From Pseudomonadota bacterium (GTDB lineage Bacteria > Pseudomonadota > Gammaproteobacteria > Burkholderiales > Thiobacillaceae): a stretch of 64,000 nt of DNA. The notes beneath the pieces are model-generated. The model was not told where the DNA came from and made no database searches. It was given only the letters and a program-made list of their open reading frames with translations. Shown piece after piece: positions 8,255 to 18,439 of the stretch. Each line of letters starts with the position of its first letter. The first letter of the stretch is position 1. The translations under genes were made by a program, and so were the position numbers. The stretch spans positions 46,637-110,636 of the forward strand of contig JAJZRE010000003.1 in the NCBI GenBank assembly GCA_021802945.1, given 5' to 3'.

Positions 8255-11200
8255 GCGGCGAAACGCGTTTCGTGCCCGGGCGCGGCAACCTGTCGCGCTG
8301 GGCGATCGAACACCCGGCACTGGTGCGCTTTTTCATCGTGCTGATCCTGCTGGTCGGCGTGCGGTCCTACTTCCACCTGGGCCAGGCCGAAGATCCGCCG
8401 TTCACCTTCAAGACCATGCTGATCCAGGCGCAATGGCCGGGGGCGACCGCGCAGGAGGTATCGGAGCAGCTGACCGAGCGGATCGAAAAGAAGCTGCAGG
8501 AAATGCCCGAGCTCGATTTCGTGCAGAGCTACGCCAAGGCGGGCGAGACCGCGCTGTTTGTGAACCTCAAGGAAACCGTGCGCGGCCGCGACGTGGCGGA
8601 GGCGTGGTACCAGGTCCGCAAGAAGATCGGCGACCTCAAACCCGAATTGCCGGCCGGCGTGCAGGGGCCGTTCTTCAACGACGAATTCGGCGATACCTTC
8701 GGGTCGATCTATGCCTTCACCGGCGACGGCTTCAGCCGGGAGGAACTGCGCCGTGCCGCCGAGGACGCGCAGCGCGAGGTGCGCCGCCTGCCGAACGTGG
8801 GCAAGGTCGAGCTGTTCGGCATCGTGCCGGAAAAAATCTACATCGAGGTTCCCGCGCAAAAGCTCGCCACGCTCGGCATCACGCCGCAGCGGATCATGCA
8901 GGCGGTTCAGGAGCAGAACGGCGTGGTGGCCGATGGCCGGATCGAAAACGATGTGCTGTCGATCCCGTTGCGTGTGTCGGGGCCGTATGCCGACGTGGCG
9001 GGCCTGCGCGAGACAGTCATTCGGATCGGTTCGCGCAGTCTGAGGCTGGGCGACATCGCCACGGTGACGCGGCGCTACGAGGATCCGCCCACCAGCGAAA
9101 TCCGTTCGCAGGGCGAGCCGGCGATCCTGCTCGGCGTGTCGCTGGCGGACGGCGGCGATGTGGTGACGATGGGGCGCGACGTGGCCGCCGCCATGGCGGC
9201 ATTGCAGAAAACCCTGCCGGTCGGCATGGAAATCCAGCGGATCCACGACCAGCCCAGTATCGTCAGCCGCGCGGTCAGGCTGTTCATGCAGAGCTTCTTC
9301 GAGGCCGTCGCCATCGTGCTGGCGGTGACTTTCCTGGCGCTCAAGTGGCGTGCCGGACTGGTGGTGACGCTGTCCATTCCGGTGGTGCTGGCGATCACCT
9401 TCACGGCGATGTGGTTTTTCGATATCGACCTGCACCGCATCTCGACCGGGGCGCTCATCATCGCGCTCGGCCTGCTGGTGGACGACGCCATCATCGCGGT
9501 GGAGATGATGGCGCACAAGCTCGAGGCCGGCTGGGGGCGTTTCGAGGCGGCCACCTACGCCTTCCATTCGACCGCGTTCCCCATGCTCACCGGCACCCTG
9601 CTGACCGCCACCGCGTTCCTGCCGATCGCGCTGGCCAGGTCGATGGTCGGCGAATACACCTTTGCCATTTTCGCCGTGACGACGATTGCGCTGCTGTCCT
9701 CCTGGCTGGTGGCGGTCGTGGTGACCCCTTATCTGGGCCTTGTCCTGCTGAAACCCGCGCTTCAAGTGACCGACGAGAACGCAGCCTATCTCACGCCGTT
9801 CTACCGGCGTTTCCGGGCCATGGTGACCTGGTGCCTGACGCATCGCCGCAGCGTGATCGCGCTGACGGTAGCGGCCCTGGTGGTCGGCCTGGTCGCGATG
9901 CAGCGGGTCGAGAAGCAGTTTTTCCCGGCATCCGACCGGCTGGAGATCCTGGTCGAGATGTGGCTGCCCGAGGGCGCGTCCATCGACGCCACGCGCGTCC
10001 AGGCGATCAGGCTCGAAACCCTGCTGCGGCGGGACAAGGACGTGGCCCACGTTGTCAGCTACATCGGCCAGGGCGCGCCGCGTTTCGTACTGGGGCTGGA
10101 CCAGCGGCTGAACAACCGCAACTTCGCGCAGCTGGTGGTGATTGCCAAGGACGTGCCGGCACGCGAGCGCGAACTGGCCCGCATCCGCCACCTGTTTGAC
10201 ACCGATTTCCCCAACGTGCGCGGGCGCGCGGTGCGTTTCGAGTACGGGCCGCCCGCCGGCTATCCGGTGCAATACCGGCTTTCCGGCGCCGATATTCCGC
10301 GGCTCAAGCGCGAGGCCGAGAAGCTGCGCAGGATTCTCGCGGCCCAGCCGCAGGTGACGGCCGTGAATCTCGACTGGAACGAACAATCGCTGGCCCTCAA
10401 GGTCCAGCTCGACCAGGACAAGGTCAGGGCGCTCGGCCTCAGTTCGGATGCGGTGGGGCGCTTGCTGGCCCTCGAATTGTCGGGCGCGACCGTCACCCGG
10501 TTCCGCGAAAACGATCGCTTGATCGATGTGGAATTGCGCATACCGCGCAATGAGCATCGTGACGTCGATGCGCTGAAGTCGCTGCCGGTCGGCAGCTTCG
10601 ACGGCCGGAGCGTGACCCTGGGGCAGATCGCCACGGTCAGGCCGGTGTTCGAGGATGGCGTGATCTGGCGGCGCGACCGCCTGCCGACGATCTCGGTGCG
10701 CGGCGATCCGGTGGGCGAGACGCAGCCGGCGACGATCATCGAGTCGCTCGCGCCGCAGGTGGCCCGGTTCAAGGCCCGGCTGCCGCCGGGTTTCCGGCTG
10801 GAAATCGGCGGACCGGTGGAAAGCAGCGCCAAGGCCAATGCCGCGATCGGCGCATCGTGGCCGCTGATCGTGATCACCACCCTGACGCTGCTGATGCTTC
10901 AGCTCGGCAGCTTCTCGCGCGCGCTGCTGGTCGTGCTGACCGCGCCGCTCGGCATCATCGGCGTGGCGATCGCGCTGCTGCTGAGCGGCCAGCCGATGGG
11001 CTTCGTGGCGCTGCTGGGCATCATTTCGCTGTCCGGCATGATCATGCGCAACTCGGTGATCCTGGTCGACCAGATCCAGCAGGACATCACGCGTGGACTG
11101 TCGCAGTGGGATGCGATCATCGAATCGACGGTGCGGCGGATGCGGCCGATCAGCCTCACCGCCGCCGCCGCGGTGCTGGCGATGATCCCGCTGTCGCGCT

Positions 11201-11319
11201 CGATTTTCTGGGGGCCGATGGCCGTGTCGGTGATGGGCGGACTGATCGCGGCGACCTTCCTCACCCTGTTTTTTCTGCCAGCCCTGTATGCGGCCTGGTT
11301 CAGGGTAAAAGCCGGCTAA
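8251..11319 (+). CDS. RND-family efflux pump, inner-membrane permease
   Basis: A 1022-residue proton-driven RND transporter with the duplicated layout of one membrane segment, a large periplasmic domain and a block of membrane segments. The first segment is HPALVRFFIVLILLVGVRSYF. The proton-relay acidic pair is in GLLVDDAIIAVEMMAHK (membrane segment 4), as in the HAE1/AcrB group. The second half carries GFVALLGIISLSGMIMRNSVILVDQI. The family has about 1030-1050 residues, so the length is normal. The ATG at 8251 overlaps the adaptor stop. Adjacent genes give no substrate hint; multidrug or organic compound export is the default inference. Confidence 0.92.
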   Translation: MSGETRFVPGRGNLSRWAIEHPALVRFFIVLILLVGVRSYFHLGQAEDPPFTFKTMLIQAQWPGATAQEVSEQLTERIEKKLQEMPELDFVQSYAKAGETALFVNLKETVRGRDVAEAWYQVRKKIGDLKPELPAGVQGPFFNDEFGDTFGSIYAFTGDGFSREELRRAAEDAQREVRRLPNVGKVELFGIVPEKIYIEVPAQKLATLGITPQRIMQAVQEQNGVVADGRIENDVLSIPLRVSGPYADVAGLRETVIRIGSRSLRLGDIATVTRRYEDPPTSEIRSQGEPAILLGVSLADGGDVVTMGRDVAAAMAALQKTLPVGMEIQRIHDQPSIVSRAVRLFMQSFFEAVAIVLAVTFLALKWRAGLVVTLSIPVVLAITFTAMWFFDIDLHRISTGALIIALGLLVDDAIIAVEMMAHKLEAGWGRFEAATYAFHSTAFPMLTGTLLTATAFLPIALARSMVGEYTFAIFAVTTIALLSSWLVAVVVTPYLGLVLLKPALQVTDENAAYLTPFYRRFRAMVTWCLTHRRSVIALTVAALVVGLVAMQRVEKQFFPASDRLEILVEMWLPEGASIDATRVQAIRLETLLRRDKDVAHVVSYIGQGAPRFVLGLDQRLNNRNFAQLVVIAKDVPARERELARIRHLFDTDFPNVRGRAVRFEYGPPAGYPVQYRLSGADIPRLKREAEKLRRILAAQPQVTAVNLDWNEQSLALKVQLDQDKVRALGLSSDAVGRLLALELSGATVTRFRENDRLIDVELRIPRNEHRDVDALKSLPVGSFDGRSVTLGQIATVRPVFEDGVIWRRDRLPTISVRGDPVGETQPATIIESLAPQVARFKARLPPGFRLEIGGPVESSAKANAAIGASWPLIVITTLTLLMLQLGSFSRALLVVLTAPLGIIGVAIALLLSGQPMGFVALLGIISLSGMIMRNSVILVDQIQQDITRGLSQWDAIIESTVRRMRPISLTAAAAVLAMIPLSRSIFWGPMAVSVMGGLIAATFLTLFFLPALYAAWFRVKAG

Positions 11320-11343
11320 GGTGGAAGGTTGAAGGAGATCACG

Positions 11344-11904
11344 ATGAGCATGATCGGATTCGCACTCGCATTGCTGCTGGCCGGCTGTGCCGGGCTTCAA
11401 TCGCCCGACCCGGCTTCGCCGTATTACGCTTATTCCGCGGGCTGGGTGGCGCAGCTCAATCGCCCTTTGACCATACCCGCCGGCGCCGCCACGGTGCGGC
11501 TGCAGTACGGACATGTCGTACCGCGCAACGGCGTGCAGGAACAGGATCCGTATTGCGTGGTGGAACTGGACACGGTGAGCGATGCGCCGCAGATCTTGCA
11601 GCCGGGGCGCTTCGAGGTATGGCGCGTGACGCGCAGCATCAGCCCGATTGCGGCGGCGGTGAAGTCGCCGCTGGTCCGGGTGCTTCATGTCGATAACGAC
11701 GACCCGCGCGATACGAGTTTCCTGTATTACATCACCGCGTTCCGCCTGCGCGATCCCGCCCAGCCGAACCTGCGCGGCATGACCTGCGCCTGGAACCAGA
11801 TGGCGCCCGGCAATCTTCCGCTGATGCGGCACCTCACCCTGGGCGAAATCCGTGGCGCGCTGGGCGGCTGGATCACCCTCATTCCACCGAGGGCGACGCT
11901 GTGA
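11344..11904 (+). CDS. Putative lipoprotein, function unknown
   Basis: A 186-residue protein beginning MSMIGFALALLLAGCAGLQSPDP, a type II signal peptide with lipobox LAGC. The ATG at 11344 is preceded by GAAGGAGATC, which decides the start over an upstream TTG in the same frame. The mature part includes an immunoglobulin-like beta pattern (ATVRLQYGHVVPRNGVQEQDPYCVVELDTV) and two later Cys-containing strands. It lies 24 bases after the RND pump, so it may be in the same transcript. I do not recognise a characterised family. Confidence 0.7.
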   Translation: MSMIGFALALLLAGCAGLQSPDPASPYYAYSAGWVAQLNRPLTIPAGAATVRLQYGHVVPRNGVQEQDPYCVVELDTVSDAPQILQPGRFEVWRVTRSISPIAAAVKSPLVRVLHVDNDDPRDTSFLYYITAFRLRDPAQPNLRGMTCAWNQMAPGNLPLMRHLTLGEIRGALGGWITLIPPRATL

Positions 11905-11952
11905 AATCCGCCGGCGCGCTGCCGCCATGCGGGGACTGCGTCCAGGCTGGGG

Positions 11953-12843
11953 TCAGCTTTTCTTGCGCGCGCGCGGGTGCGCCTGGTCGTACACCTTGGC
12001 GAGATGCTGCCAGTCGAGGTGGGTGTAGACCTGGGTGGTGCTGATGCTGGCGTGGCCGAGCATTTCCTGCACCGCGCGCAGGTCGCCCGACGATTGCAGC
12101 ACATGGGTGGCGAACGCGTGGCGCAGCATGTGCGGGTGGACGTGCTGGGTCAGGCCTGCCTGCAGCGCCCAGCGGTTGAGCCGCAGCTGCACGCTGCGCG
12201 GGGTGAGCCGGGTGCCGTGCCGGCCGATGAACAGGGCGGGCGTGCCGGCGCGCGCCAGCGGCAGCCGCAGCGGCAGCCAGGCGGCAATCGCGGCCAGGGC
12301 CTGTTGTCCCACCGGCACGATGCGGGTCTTGTTGCCCTTGCCGGTGACCTGCGCTTCGCCTGCCTGCAGGTTGAGGTCGTGGAGATCCAGTCCGACCAGT
12401 TCCGACAGGCGCAGGCCGGACGAATAGAACAGCTCGAACATGGCGCGGTCGCGTGCCAGCAGGGCCTCGTCGGCTGCCGCGGGCGTGCCGCCGTCGAGCA
12501 GCTGGGTGCAGGCATCGGGCGACAGGATCTGCGGCAGGGCCTTGGCCGCCTTGGGCGGACGCAGGCCGGTGCAGGGATTGCTGGCATAGCCGAGCCGGCG
12601 GCAGGCAAAGACGTAAAACCCGCGCCAGCTCGACAGCTGTCGGGCCACGCTGGTGGCCGCCAGATTCTGGCTGCGCAGCTTGACGATCGCGCCGCGGATG
12701 TCGGCCACGTCGAGTTCCGCCAGCGATTTGCCGGCGGTCAGATTGGCGAGATTCGCCAGGTCGCGCTGATAGGCCGCCACGGTATGCGGCGACAGCCGCC
12801 GCTCGGCGGCGAGGTAGTGCAGATAGGCCGCGACCGCGTTCAA
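11953..12843 (-). CDS. xerC: Tyrosine recombinase XerC
   Basis: A 296-residue site-specific recombinase that, with XerD, resolves chromosome dimers at dif. The N-terminal SAM-like DNA-binding domain covers about residues 1-90. The catalytic residues are visible: Arg in YSSGLRLSELVGLDL, Lys in GKGNKTRIVPV, HxxR in HPHMLRHAFATHVL, His in LGHASISTTQVYTHLD, with the nucleophile Tyr in the last motif. It overlaps the DUF484 gene by four bases, the standard dapF-DUF484-xerC order of proteobacteria, which separates it from XerD and from integrases. Confidence 0.95.
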   Translation of the reverse strand: MNAVAAYLHYLAAERRLSPHTVAAYQRDLANLANLTAGKSLAELDVADIRGAIVKLRSQNLAATSVARQLSSWRGFYVFACRRLGYASNPCTGLRPPKAAKALPQILSPDACTQLLDGGTPAAADEALLARDRAMFELFYSSGLRLSELVGLDLHDLNLQAGEAQVTGKGNKTRIVPVGQQALAAIAAWLPLRLPLARAGTPALFIGRHGTRLTPRSVQLRLNRWALQAGLTQHVHPHMLRHAFATHVLQSSGDLRAVQEMLGHASISTTQVYTHLDWQHLAKVYDQAHPRARKKS

Positions 12844-13502
12844 TCCTGCATCCGCGCCAGCGCGGCGCCGACCAGCTGGCCCAGCCGCTCGAGGTAGAGC
12901 GTGCCCATGCCGGCATAGAAGCGCTTGGGCTCCTCGGACGCCAGCACCAGCAGGCCGACGGGGGCGGCCATGGCGGCGGGCCGCAGCGGAATGCAGGCAA
13001 ACGCGCGCAGGTGCGGCGACACTTCGCCGAACCAGTCGCCAGCGTCATTGACGGCGAGCGGACCGCAGGCCGGTAGCGCCATCGCCTCGATGGCGGCGCG
13101 GGCGGCGGGCGATACCGGGTCGGTGAGGCCGGGCACGCTGGCGGCCGGCAGGTTCCACGCCCGCACCGCATGGTGCGGCACCGCGAAGCCTTCCCGCAGA
13201 TGCAGGCTCAGCGCCGCGAGGACGTCCTGCGGCGCGCGCGCGGCGAGCAACGCCAGCGTGAGCGCGTGCAACTTGTCGGAGATGCCGTCGTTTTCCTCGC
13301 CGAACTGGATCAGTTCGGCCAGCTTGTTTTCCAGCATCCGCACCTTGTCGCGCATCGCGATCAGCTGGCGCTCGCTCATCGACACCGCATGGGTGCCATG
13401 CGGATGCGGAATATGCAGGTCCGCCAGCAGGGTGGGGAAGTCGTTGAAGAAATTCGGATGCCGGGTCAGGAACTCGGCGATGTGTTCGGGCTGCATGTCC
13501 AT
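12840..13502 (-). CDS. DUF484 family protein (GAF-like)
   Basis: A 220-residue cytoplasmic protein with the DUF484 signature: N-terminal HIAEFLTRHPNFFNDFPTLLADLHIPHPHG, a coiled-coil linker (VSMSERQLIAMRDKVRMLENKLAELI), then a GAF-like domain ending in the conserved KRFYAGMGTLYLERLGQLV. The family is found almost always between dapF and xerC and its biochemical role is unsettled. Here it overlaps dapF by one base and xerC by four, so all three should be co-translated. Confidence 0.85.
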   Translation of the reverse strand: MDMQPEHIAEFLTRHPNFFNDFPTLLADLHIPHPHGTHAVSMSERQLIAMRDKVRMLENKLAELIQFGEENDGISDKLHALTLALLAARAPQDVLAALSLHLREGFAVPHHAVRAWNLPAASVPGLTDPVSPAARAAIEAMALPACGPLAVNDAGDWFGEVSPHLRAFACIPLRPAAMAAPVGLLVLASEEPKRFYAGMGTLYLERLGQLVGAALARMQD

Positions 13503-14332
13503 TAGAGTTCGATCTCCCCTTCAAATACCGTTTCGGCCGGGCCGGTCATGTACACCGGCTGGCCCTTGCCTGACCACGCGATGACGAGGTCGCCGCCGCG
13601 CGTGTGCACGCTGACCGGGCTCTGCAGCCAGCCCTGGCGGATGCCGGCGACCGCCGCGGCGCAGGCGCCGGTGCCGCAGGCCAGCGTCTCGCCTGCGCCG
13701 CGCTCGTAGACGCGCAGGCGGATGTCGTGCGGGGTCAGCACCTGCATGAAGCCGGCGTTGACCCGCTGCGGGAAGCGCGCATGCGATTCGATCGCGGCGC
13801 CGAGGATGTCCACCGGCGCGCTGTCGAGATCGTTCACCCGCAACACCGCGTGCGGATTGCCCATCGACAGGGCGGCGATGTCGAGGACGTGCTGGCCGAC
13901 CGTGAGCGCATAGGTCATCGCCTCGGCGTCGGCGGCGAACGGGATGTCGGCCGGCGCGAAGCGCGGCGCGCCCATGTCGACCGTGACCTGGCCGTTGGCC
14001 AGCAGGCGCGGCTCGATCACGCCGGACGCGGTTTCCACCCGGATCGCGGTCTTGTCGGTGAGCCCCTTGTCGTGCGCGAAGCGCACGAAGCAGCGCGCGC
14101 CGTTGCCGCATTGCTCCACTTCGCCGCCGTCGGCGTTGAAGATGCGGTAGCGGAAATCGACGTCGGTGCGGCCGGGTTTTTCGACCAGCAGGATCTGGTC
14201 GCAGCCGATGCCGAAGTGGCGGTCGGCGATGCGGCGGCACTGCTCGGGCGTGAGCGCGACGGTCTGGCTGATGCCGTCGAAGACGACGAAGTCGTTGCCG
14301 AGGCCGTGCATTTTGGTGAATTTCAGTTTCAT
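13502..14332 (-). CDS. dapF: Diaminopimelate epimerase
   Basis: A 276-residue enzyme that converts LL- to meso-diaminopimelate for lysine and peptidoglycan synthesis. Both catalytic Cys loops are present: [13 protein letters not shown] and [12 protein letters not shown]. The N terminus [20 protein letters not shown] is typical, so the ATG at 14332 was chosen. An ATG 18 bases upstream (14350) is in frame and overlaps the preceding stop by four bases, so a six-residue longer form is possible. Gene order dapF-DUF484-xerC supports the call. Confidence 0.95.
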   Translation of the reverse strand: MKLKFTKMHGLGNDFVVFDGISQTVALTPEQCRRIADRHFGIGCDQILLVEKPGRTDVDFRYRIFNADGGEVEQCGNGARCFVRFAHDKGLTDKTAIRVETASGVIEPRLLANGQVTVDMGAPRFAPADIPFAADAEAMTYALTVGQHVLDIAALSMGNPHAVLRVNDLDSAPVDILGAAIESHARFPQRVNAGFMQVLTPHDIRLRVYERGAGETLACGTGACAAAVAGIRQGWLQSPVSVHTRGGDLVIAWSGKGQPVYMTGPAETVFEGEIEL

Positions 14333-14346
14333 GCCCTGTTGGGTAT

Positions 14347-14802
14347 TCATTCGGTTTTGAGTCTGACGTATTCCTTGAGCAGGCAGCGGTCCATCACCAC
14401 CGTCATGCCGGCGGCCTGCGCGCGCAGCGCGGCGGCCTCATGCACGATGCCTTCCTGGATCCAGATGGCGCCCGGTAAGCGATCCATCGCCGAGAATGGC
14501 CGGTGCAGGGAGTGTAGCGCCAGGCACTGCTCGACGATAGCCGGCACATGCTCGGCGGCGCGGAACACGTCGACCAGGTCGACCGCGAACGGAATCTCGG
14601 CCAGGCTGGCATACGCCTTCTCGCCCAGCACTTCGTCCACCAGCGGGCGCACCGGGACGATGCGGTAGCCATAGCGCTGCATCGCCTGTGCCACGCGGTA
14701 GCTCGGCCGCGCGGGCTGCGGCGACAGCCCGACCACGGCGATGGTTCTGACGCGATCGAGCAGCGCGCGCAAGGTGGCGTCGTCGGGGTTGGAAAAGTTC
14801 AT
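14347..14802 (-). CDS. CoA-binding domain protein (YccU type)
   Basis: A 151-residue single-domain protein with a Rossmann CoA-binding fold: [31 protein letters not shown], then [12 protein letters not shown] and [16 protein letters not shown], and [15 protein letters not shown]. This is the same fold as the succinyl-CoA ligase alpha N-domain, but alone; the physiological role is not known. It overlaps the GNAT gene and abuts dapF. Start ATG at 14802 overlaps the upstream stop (ATGA). Confidence 0.85.
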   Translation of the reverse strand: MNFSNPDDATLRALLDRVRTIAVVGLSPQPARPSYRVAQAMQRYGYRIVPVRPLVDEVLGEKAYASLAEIPFAVDLVDVFRAAEHVPAIVEQCLALHSLHRPFSAMDRLPGAIWIQEGIVHEAAALRAQAAGMTVVMDRCLLKEYVRLKTE

Positions 14803-15296
14803 AGGGGCAGCTCCATCACATGGTCGTCCATCACGAAGCCGTGGCCGATGTCGAACACCCGCGACTCGACGATGCGGAAACCGTATTTCCGATAGGCGGC
14901 GATCGCCTGCGCGTTGCCGCGGTTGACCTGCAGCCACAGCCGGCGCGCCTGCCGCTGGCGCGCCCAGTCCTGGACGGCCCGCAGCAGCGCGGCGCCGATG
15001 CCCTGCCGCTGGTGATCGGGATGCACGTAAAGCTTGTCGAGCTTGCAGTCCGTGCCGTCCAGCACGGCATGGGCGAAGCCGGCCATCGCCGGATTCCGCC
15101 GCGCGACCCACCAGGCGTGGCTGGGGTCGTCGAGTTGCGCAAGCATGCGGTCGGCGGCGTAGCGGTCGCCCAGCATGACGTCGATCTGCGCCTGCGAAAT
15201 CAGCGCCGGGTAGGTGGCCTGCCAGACGATGCGCGCCAGTGCGCTGACGGCGCCGACCTCCTGCCGTGTCAGGCGGTGCAGGCTTGCATCACTCAT
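14799..15296 (-). CDS. GNAT-family N-acetyltransferase
   Basis: A 165-residue acetyltransferase. The acetyl-CoA binding motif A is VHPDHQRQGIGAALLRAV (about residues 92-109), preceded by the beta strand KLDKLYV and followed by motif B with VNRGNAQAIAAYRKYGFRIV. The acceptor (small molecule or protein) cannot be told from the sequence. The gene overlaps the acyltransferase upstream by eight bases and the CoA-binding gene by four, so it belongs to the same operon. Confidence 0.85.
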   Translation of the reverse strand: MSDASLHRLTRQEVGAVSALARIVWQATYPALISQAQIDVMLGDRYAADRMLAQLDDPSHAWWVARRNPAMAGFAHAVLDGTDCKLDKLYVHPDHQRQGIGAALLRAVQDWARQRQARRLWLQVNRGNAQAIAAYRKYGFRIVESRVFDIGHGFVMDDHVMELPL

Positions 15297-16203
15297 ACAG
15301 GCCGGCCTCGCCTTCGGGGCGCGTCTTGAAGCGGCGGTGCAGCCACAGATACTGCGGCGGCATTTCGCGGATGCGCGCCTCGATGAACGCATTCATGCGC
15401 GCAACGTCGGCGTCCAGGTTTTCGCTCGGGAAATTGTCCCACGGCGGGTAGAAGCGCACGGCGTAGCCCTGGCCGCCGGGCAGCTGGCGGGTGATGACGG
15501 GGACGATCTGCGCGCCCGTGAGCCTGGCCAGCCGCGGCAGCGCCGACAGGGTGGCGGCCTGGATGCCGAAGAACGGAACGAATACGGCATTGAGGCGGCC
15601 CTGGTCCTGGTCCGGCAGGTAGTAGAACGGCAGGGGGGCCTTCAGCGCCTTCAGCACCGGCTTGATGCCGTCCGACTTGGCGATCAGCACCGGCGCATGG
15701 AAGCGCGAACGCCCGCGCAGCATCAGCCAGTCCGAGGCGGGGTTCTTCGAGGGGGCGTACATCGAGGCGACCCGGCGATCCATGCTGAGGCGCACGCCGC
15801 CCATGTCGAGTCCGACGAAATGCGGCGCCAGCCAGATCACCGGCCGCACGCCGTCGCCCATCGCGGCATCGGGGTTGTCGATCCGGACCAGGCGCCGCAG
15901 GCGCGCCTCGCTCCCCCACCACAGCAGGCCGTGCTCGAGCACGGCGCGCATGGAAGCCTGATAGGTCTGTCGCAGCCAGCGATCGCGCTGCCGCCTGGGG
16001 GTATCGGGGAAACACAGGGCGAGGTTGGTGGCGACGACGTGCCGGCGCTTGCCCGGCAGCAGCGCCAGCAACCCGCCCAGGGCATTGCCGATGGCCGCCT
16101 GCAGCGGCAGCGGCAGCCAGTGCAGCAGCCACAGCAGGCCGACGCCGAGCCAGACCGGCAGCAGCGCGGGGCGCAGCAGATTGCTGAATTGGGGGGGATT
16201 CAT
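15289..16203 (-). CDS. Lipid A biosynthesis acyltransferase (LpxL/HtrB family), copy 1
   Basis: A 304-residue inner-membrane-anchored acyltransferase that adds a secondary acyl chain to Kdo-lipid A or a precursor. One N-terminal membrane helix ([19 protein letters not shown]) is followed by the HX4D-type motif, here [11 protein letters not shown], and the later YYLPDQDQG and [11 protein letters not shown] motifs of the family. It ends with [15 protein letters not shown], typical for LpxL. The start ATG at 16203 overlaps the stop of a second acyltransferase gene. The two adjacent paralogues probably transfer two different secondary chains. Confidence 0.88.
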   Translation of the reverse strand: MNPPQFSNLLRPALLPVWLGVGLLWLLHWLPLPLQAAIGNALGGLLALLPGKRRHVVATNLALCFPDTPRRQRDRWLRQTYQASMRAVLEHGLLWWGSEARLRRLVRIDNPDAAMGDGVRPVIWLAPHFVGLDMGGVRLSMDRRVASMYAPSKNPASDWLMLRGRSRFHAPVLIAKSDGIKPVLKALKAPLPFYYLPDQDQGRLNAVFVPFFGIQAATLSALPRLARLTGAQIVPVITRQLPGGQGYAVRFYPPWDNFPSENLDADVARMNAFIEARIREMPPQYLWLHRRFKTRPEGEAGLYE

Positions 16204-17069
16204 TCTTCGGGCGGATCGTCCGGGTGCGCCACGCCGCCCGGGCGCTTGTGGCGGTTGTAGCTCCACAGGTATTGCGCCGGAAAACGACGCACGATGTCTT
16301 CCACGCCCCGGTTGATGAGGGTGGCGGCGGCAGTCTTGTCTTCCGGCAGCGGGGCATCGAGTGGGTAGACGTGGATGTGGTAGCCACGCCCCCAGCTCAG
16401 GCGTTCGGCGGCGATGAAAAAGGCGGCTGCGCCGGTCTTGCGCTGCAGGCTGGCGACCAGCGTCGGCGTATAGGCCGGGCGCCCGAAGAACGGCGCCCAC
16501 ACGCCGTCGCCGCCGGTGGCGACCTGATCGGGCAGGATGCCGATCGCTTCGTGGCGCTTCAGTGCCGCCAGCTGCGCGCGCACGCCGGACAGGTCGGTCG
16601 GCACCAGCGTCGCCTGGCCGCGCTGGCGGCCGGCCAGCATCAGGGCCGCCAGCACCGCCTTGCGCGGCGGCTTGTACATGGCGGTGAACGGATGCAGCGA
16701 CGCGTAATACAGGTTGATGATCTCGAAGCAGCCGACGTGCGGGCCGATCAGGATGATGCCCTGGCCCGCCGCGCGCGCGGCGTCGATGTGCTCCCAGCCG
16801 CTGGTGCCCCGGACCAGTTTCACCACCTGCTCGTAGGGGCGCAGCCACACCGGCAGCAGTTCGACGATGGCCTTGCCGGATTCGCCGACGGCCTGGCGCA
16901 GCAGGCGCCTGCAATCGCGCCCGGGCGTGCACAGGCCGCTCTCGAACACGTTGTCGCGCATGCGCCCGGAATGGCGGCCCGGCGCCCAGTAGACGAGCCA
17001 GCCGAGCGCGATGCCCAGGCCGTGCAGCAGCGGCAGCGGCATACGGGCCAGCAGCTTGAACAGGAACAT
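16200..17069 (-). CDS. Lipid A biosynthesis acyltransferase (LpxL/LpxM family), copy 2
   Basis: A 289-residue paralogue of the preceding gene. It starts [28 protein letters not shown], a typical amphipathic/membrane N terminus for the family; the ATG at 17069 was chosen for that reason, although the frame extends 15 codons upstream. The catalytic motif is [14 protein letters not shown] (H-X4-E here), with [20 protein letters not shown] as the second conserved block and [16 protein letters not shown] at the end. It diverges from metK, with which it shares a 170-bp intergenic region. Confidence 0.88.
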   Translation of the reverse strand: MFLFKLLARMPLPLLHGLGIALGWLVYWAPGRHSGRMRDNVFESGLCTPGRDCRRLLRQAVGESGKAIVELLPVWLRPYEQVVKLVRGTSGWEHIDAARAAGQGIILIGPHVGCFEIINLYYASLHPFTAMYKPPRKAVLAALMLAGRQRGQATLVPTDLSGVRAQLAALKRHEAIGILPDQVATGGDGVWAPFFGRPAYTPTLVASLQRKTGAAAFFIAAERLSWGRGYHIHVYPLDAPLPEDKTAAATLINRGVEDIVRRFPAQYLWSYNRHKRPGGVAHPDDPPEE

Positions 17070-17135
17070 CACGCGGAATTGACGCTGAGGGACAAAGCGG
17101 GGCACAATGTCCACGCGAGAGCCGCCGCGTTAATC

Positions 17136-17164
17136 TTGACAACTTGCGGGCGGGATACAAATAC
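17136..17164 (+). promoter_or_regulatory. Candidate sigma-70 promoter of metK
   Basis: A perfect -35 hexamer TTGACA at 17136-17141 is followed after 17 bases by AAATAC (17159-17164), a poor -10. The start of transcription would fall near 17171, leaving a leader of about 65 nt containing the hairpin at 17199-17221. Only the -35 is strong. Confidence 0.4.
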
Positions 17165-17198
17165 AGCTAAAGCGTCGCCGCTCCGTTGGTCCCCCGAG

Positions 17199-17221
17199 CC
17201 GGTTACGCAGTCGGTAACCGG
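17199..17221 (+). promoter_or_regulatory. Stable hairpin in the metK leader
   Basis: CCGGTTAC (17199-17206) pairs perfectly with GTAACCGG (17214-17221) across the 7-nt loop GCAGTCG. It ends 16 bases before the metK ATG and next to the AGGAG ribosome site (17228-17232), so it could influence initiation. It does not fit any SAM riboswitch consensus that I know. Confidence 0.4.
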
Positions 17222-17237
17222 GACTACAGGAGCTGTC

Positions 17238-18404
17238 ATGCAAAAGGATTTCATTTTCACGTCTGAGTCGGTGTCCGAAGGGCACCCCGACAAGATGGCG
17301 GACCAGGTGTCGGATGCGGTGCTCGACGCGATTCTAACCCAGGACAAACACGCGCGCGTGGCGTGCGAGACCTTGCTGACCACCGGCCTGTGCGTCATCG
17401 CCGGCGAAATCACCACCTCGGCCGTGATCGACTACAACCAGGTCGCGCGCCAGACCATCAAGCGCATCGGCTACGACTCGTCCGAAGTCGGCTTCGACTA
17501 CAACACCTGCTCGGTGCTGGTCACCGTCGGCAAGCAGTCGCCCGACATCGCGCAGGGCGTGAACGAGGGCGAGGGGCTGTTCCTCGACCAGGGCGCCGGC
17601 GACCAGGGCCTGATGTTCGGCTACGCCTGCACCGAGACGCCGACGCTGATGCCGATGCCGATCTACCTCGCGCACCGCCTCACCGAGCGCCAGTCCGAAC
17701 TGCGCAAGGACGGCCGCCTGCCGTGGCTGCGCCCCGATGCCAAGTCGCAGGTGTCGATCCGCTACGTCGACGGCAAGCCCCACTCCATCGACACGGTCGT
17801 GCTGTCGACCCAGCACCATCCCGAAGTCTCGCACGCCGTGCTGACCGAGGCGGTGATCGAGGAGATCGTCAAGCCGGTGATGCCGAAGCACATGCTGACC
17901 GCCGACACGCGCTATCTGGTCAACCCCACCGGCCGCTTCGTCATCGGCGGCCCGATGGGCGACGCCGGCCTCACCGGCCGCAAGATCATCGTCGACACCT
18001 ACGGCGGCGCGGCCCCGCACGGCGGCGGCGCATTCTCCGGCAAGGATCCGTCCAAGGTCGACCGCTCGGCCGCCTACGCCGGCCGCTACGTGGCGAAGAA
18101 CATCGTCGCCGCGGGCCTCGCCGACAAGTGCATGGTGCAGGTGAGCTACGCCATCGGCGTCGCCAGGCCGACCTCGCTGATGGTCGACACCTTCGGCACC
18201 GGCAAGATTCCCGAAGCCAGGATCGTCGAACTGATCCAGAGCCACTTCGACCTGCGTCCCAAGGGCATCATCCAGATGCTCGACCTGATGCGGCCGATCT
18301 ACACCCGCACCGCGAGCTACGGCCATTTCGGCCGCGAGGAGCCGGACTTCACCTGGGAAGTCACCGACAAGGCGGCTGCGCTGAAGGCGGCGGCCGGGTT
18401 ATAA
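17238..18404 (+). CDS. metK: S-adenosylmethionine synthetase
   Basis: A 388-residue cytoplasmic enzyme that makes SAM from methionine and ATP, the methyl donor of the cell. The family motifs are all present: [17 protein letters not shown] (ATP and Mg2+ binding), [33 protein letters not shown] and [19 protein letters not shown]. Length and sequence are standard. The ATG at 17238 has AGGAG seven bases upstream. It is followed by the SAH riboswitch and ahcY, then metF, so SAM synthesis and recycling are encoded together. Confidence 0.98.
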   Translation: MQKDFIFTSESVSEGHPDKMADQVSDAVLDAILTQDKHARVACETLLTTGLCVIAGEITTSAVIDYNQVARQTIKRIGYDSSEVGFDYNTCSVLVTVGKQSPDIAQGVNEGEGLFLDQGAGDQGLMFGYACTETPTLMPMPIYLAHRLTERQSELRKDGRLPWLRPDAKSQVSIRYVDGKPHSIDTVVLSTQHHPEVSHAVLTEAVIEEIVKPVMPKHMLTADTRYLVNPTGRFVIGGPMGDAGLTGRKIIVDTYGGAAPHGGGAFSGKDPSKVDRSAAYAGRYVAKNIVAAGLADKCMVQVSYAIGVARPTSLMVDTFGTGKIPEARIVELIQSHFDLRPKGIIQMLDLMRPIYTRTASYGHFGREEPDFTWEVTDKAAALKAAAGL

Positions 18405-18439
18405 TCCGTTTCCCTGATTTGGGCGAAGATTTCGCCCCC

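Noticed and set aside
8119..11928. A 1269-codon minus-strand open frame opposite the RND pump
   Set aside because: Arg/Gln/His-rich composition typical of antisense frames of GC-rich genes; the RND frame has all family motifs.
17115..17237. A known SAM riboswitch in front of metK
   Set aside because: Only one simple hairpin is visible; the conserved cores of SAM-I, SAM-II or SAM-III classes are not present.
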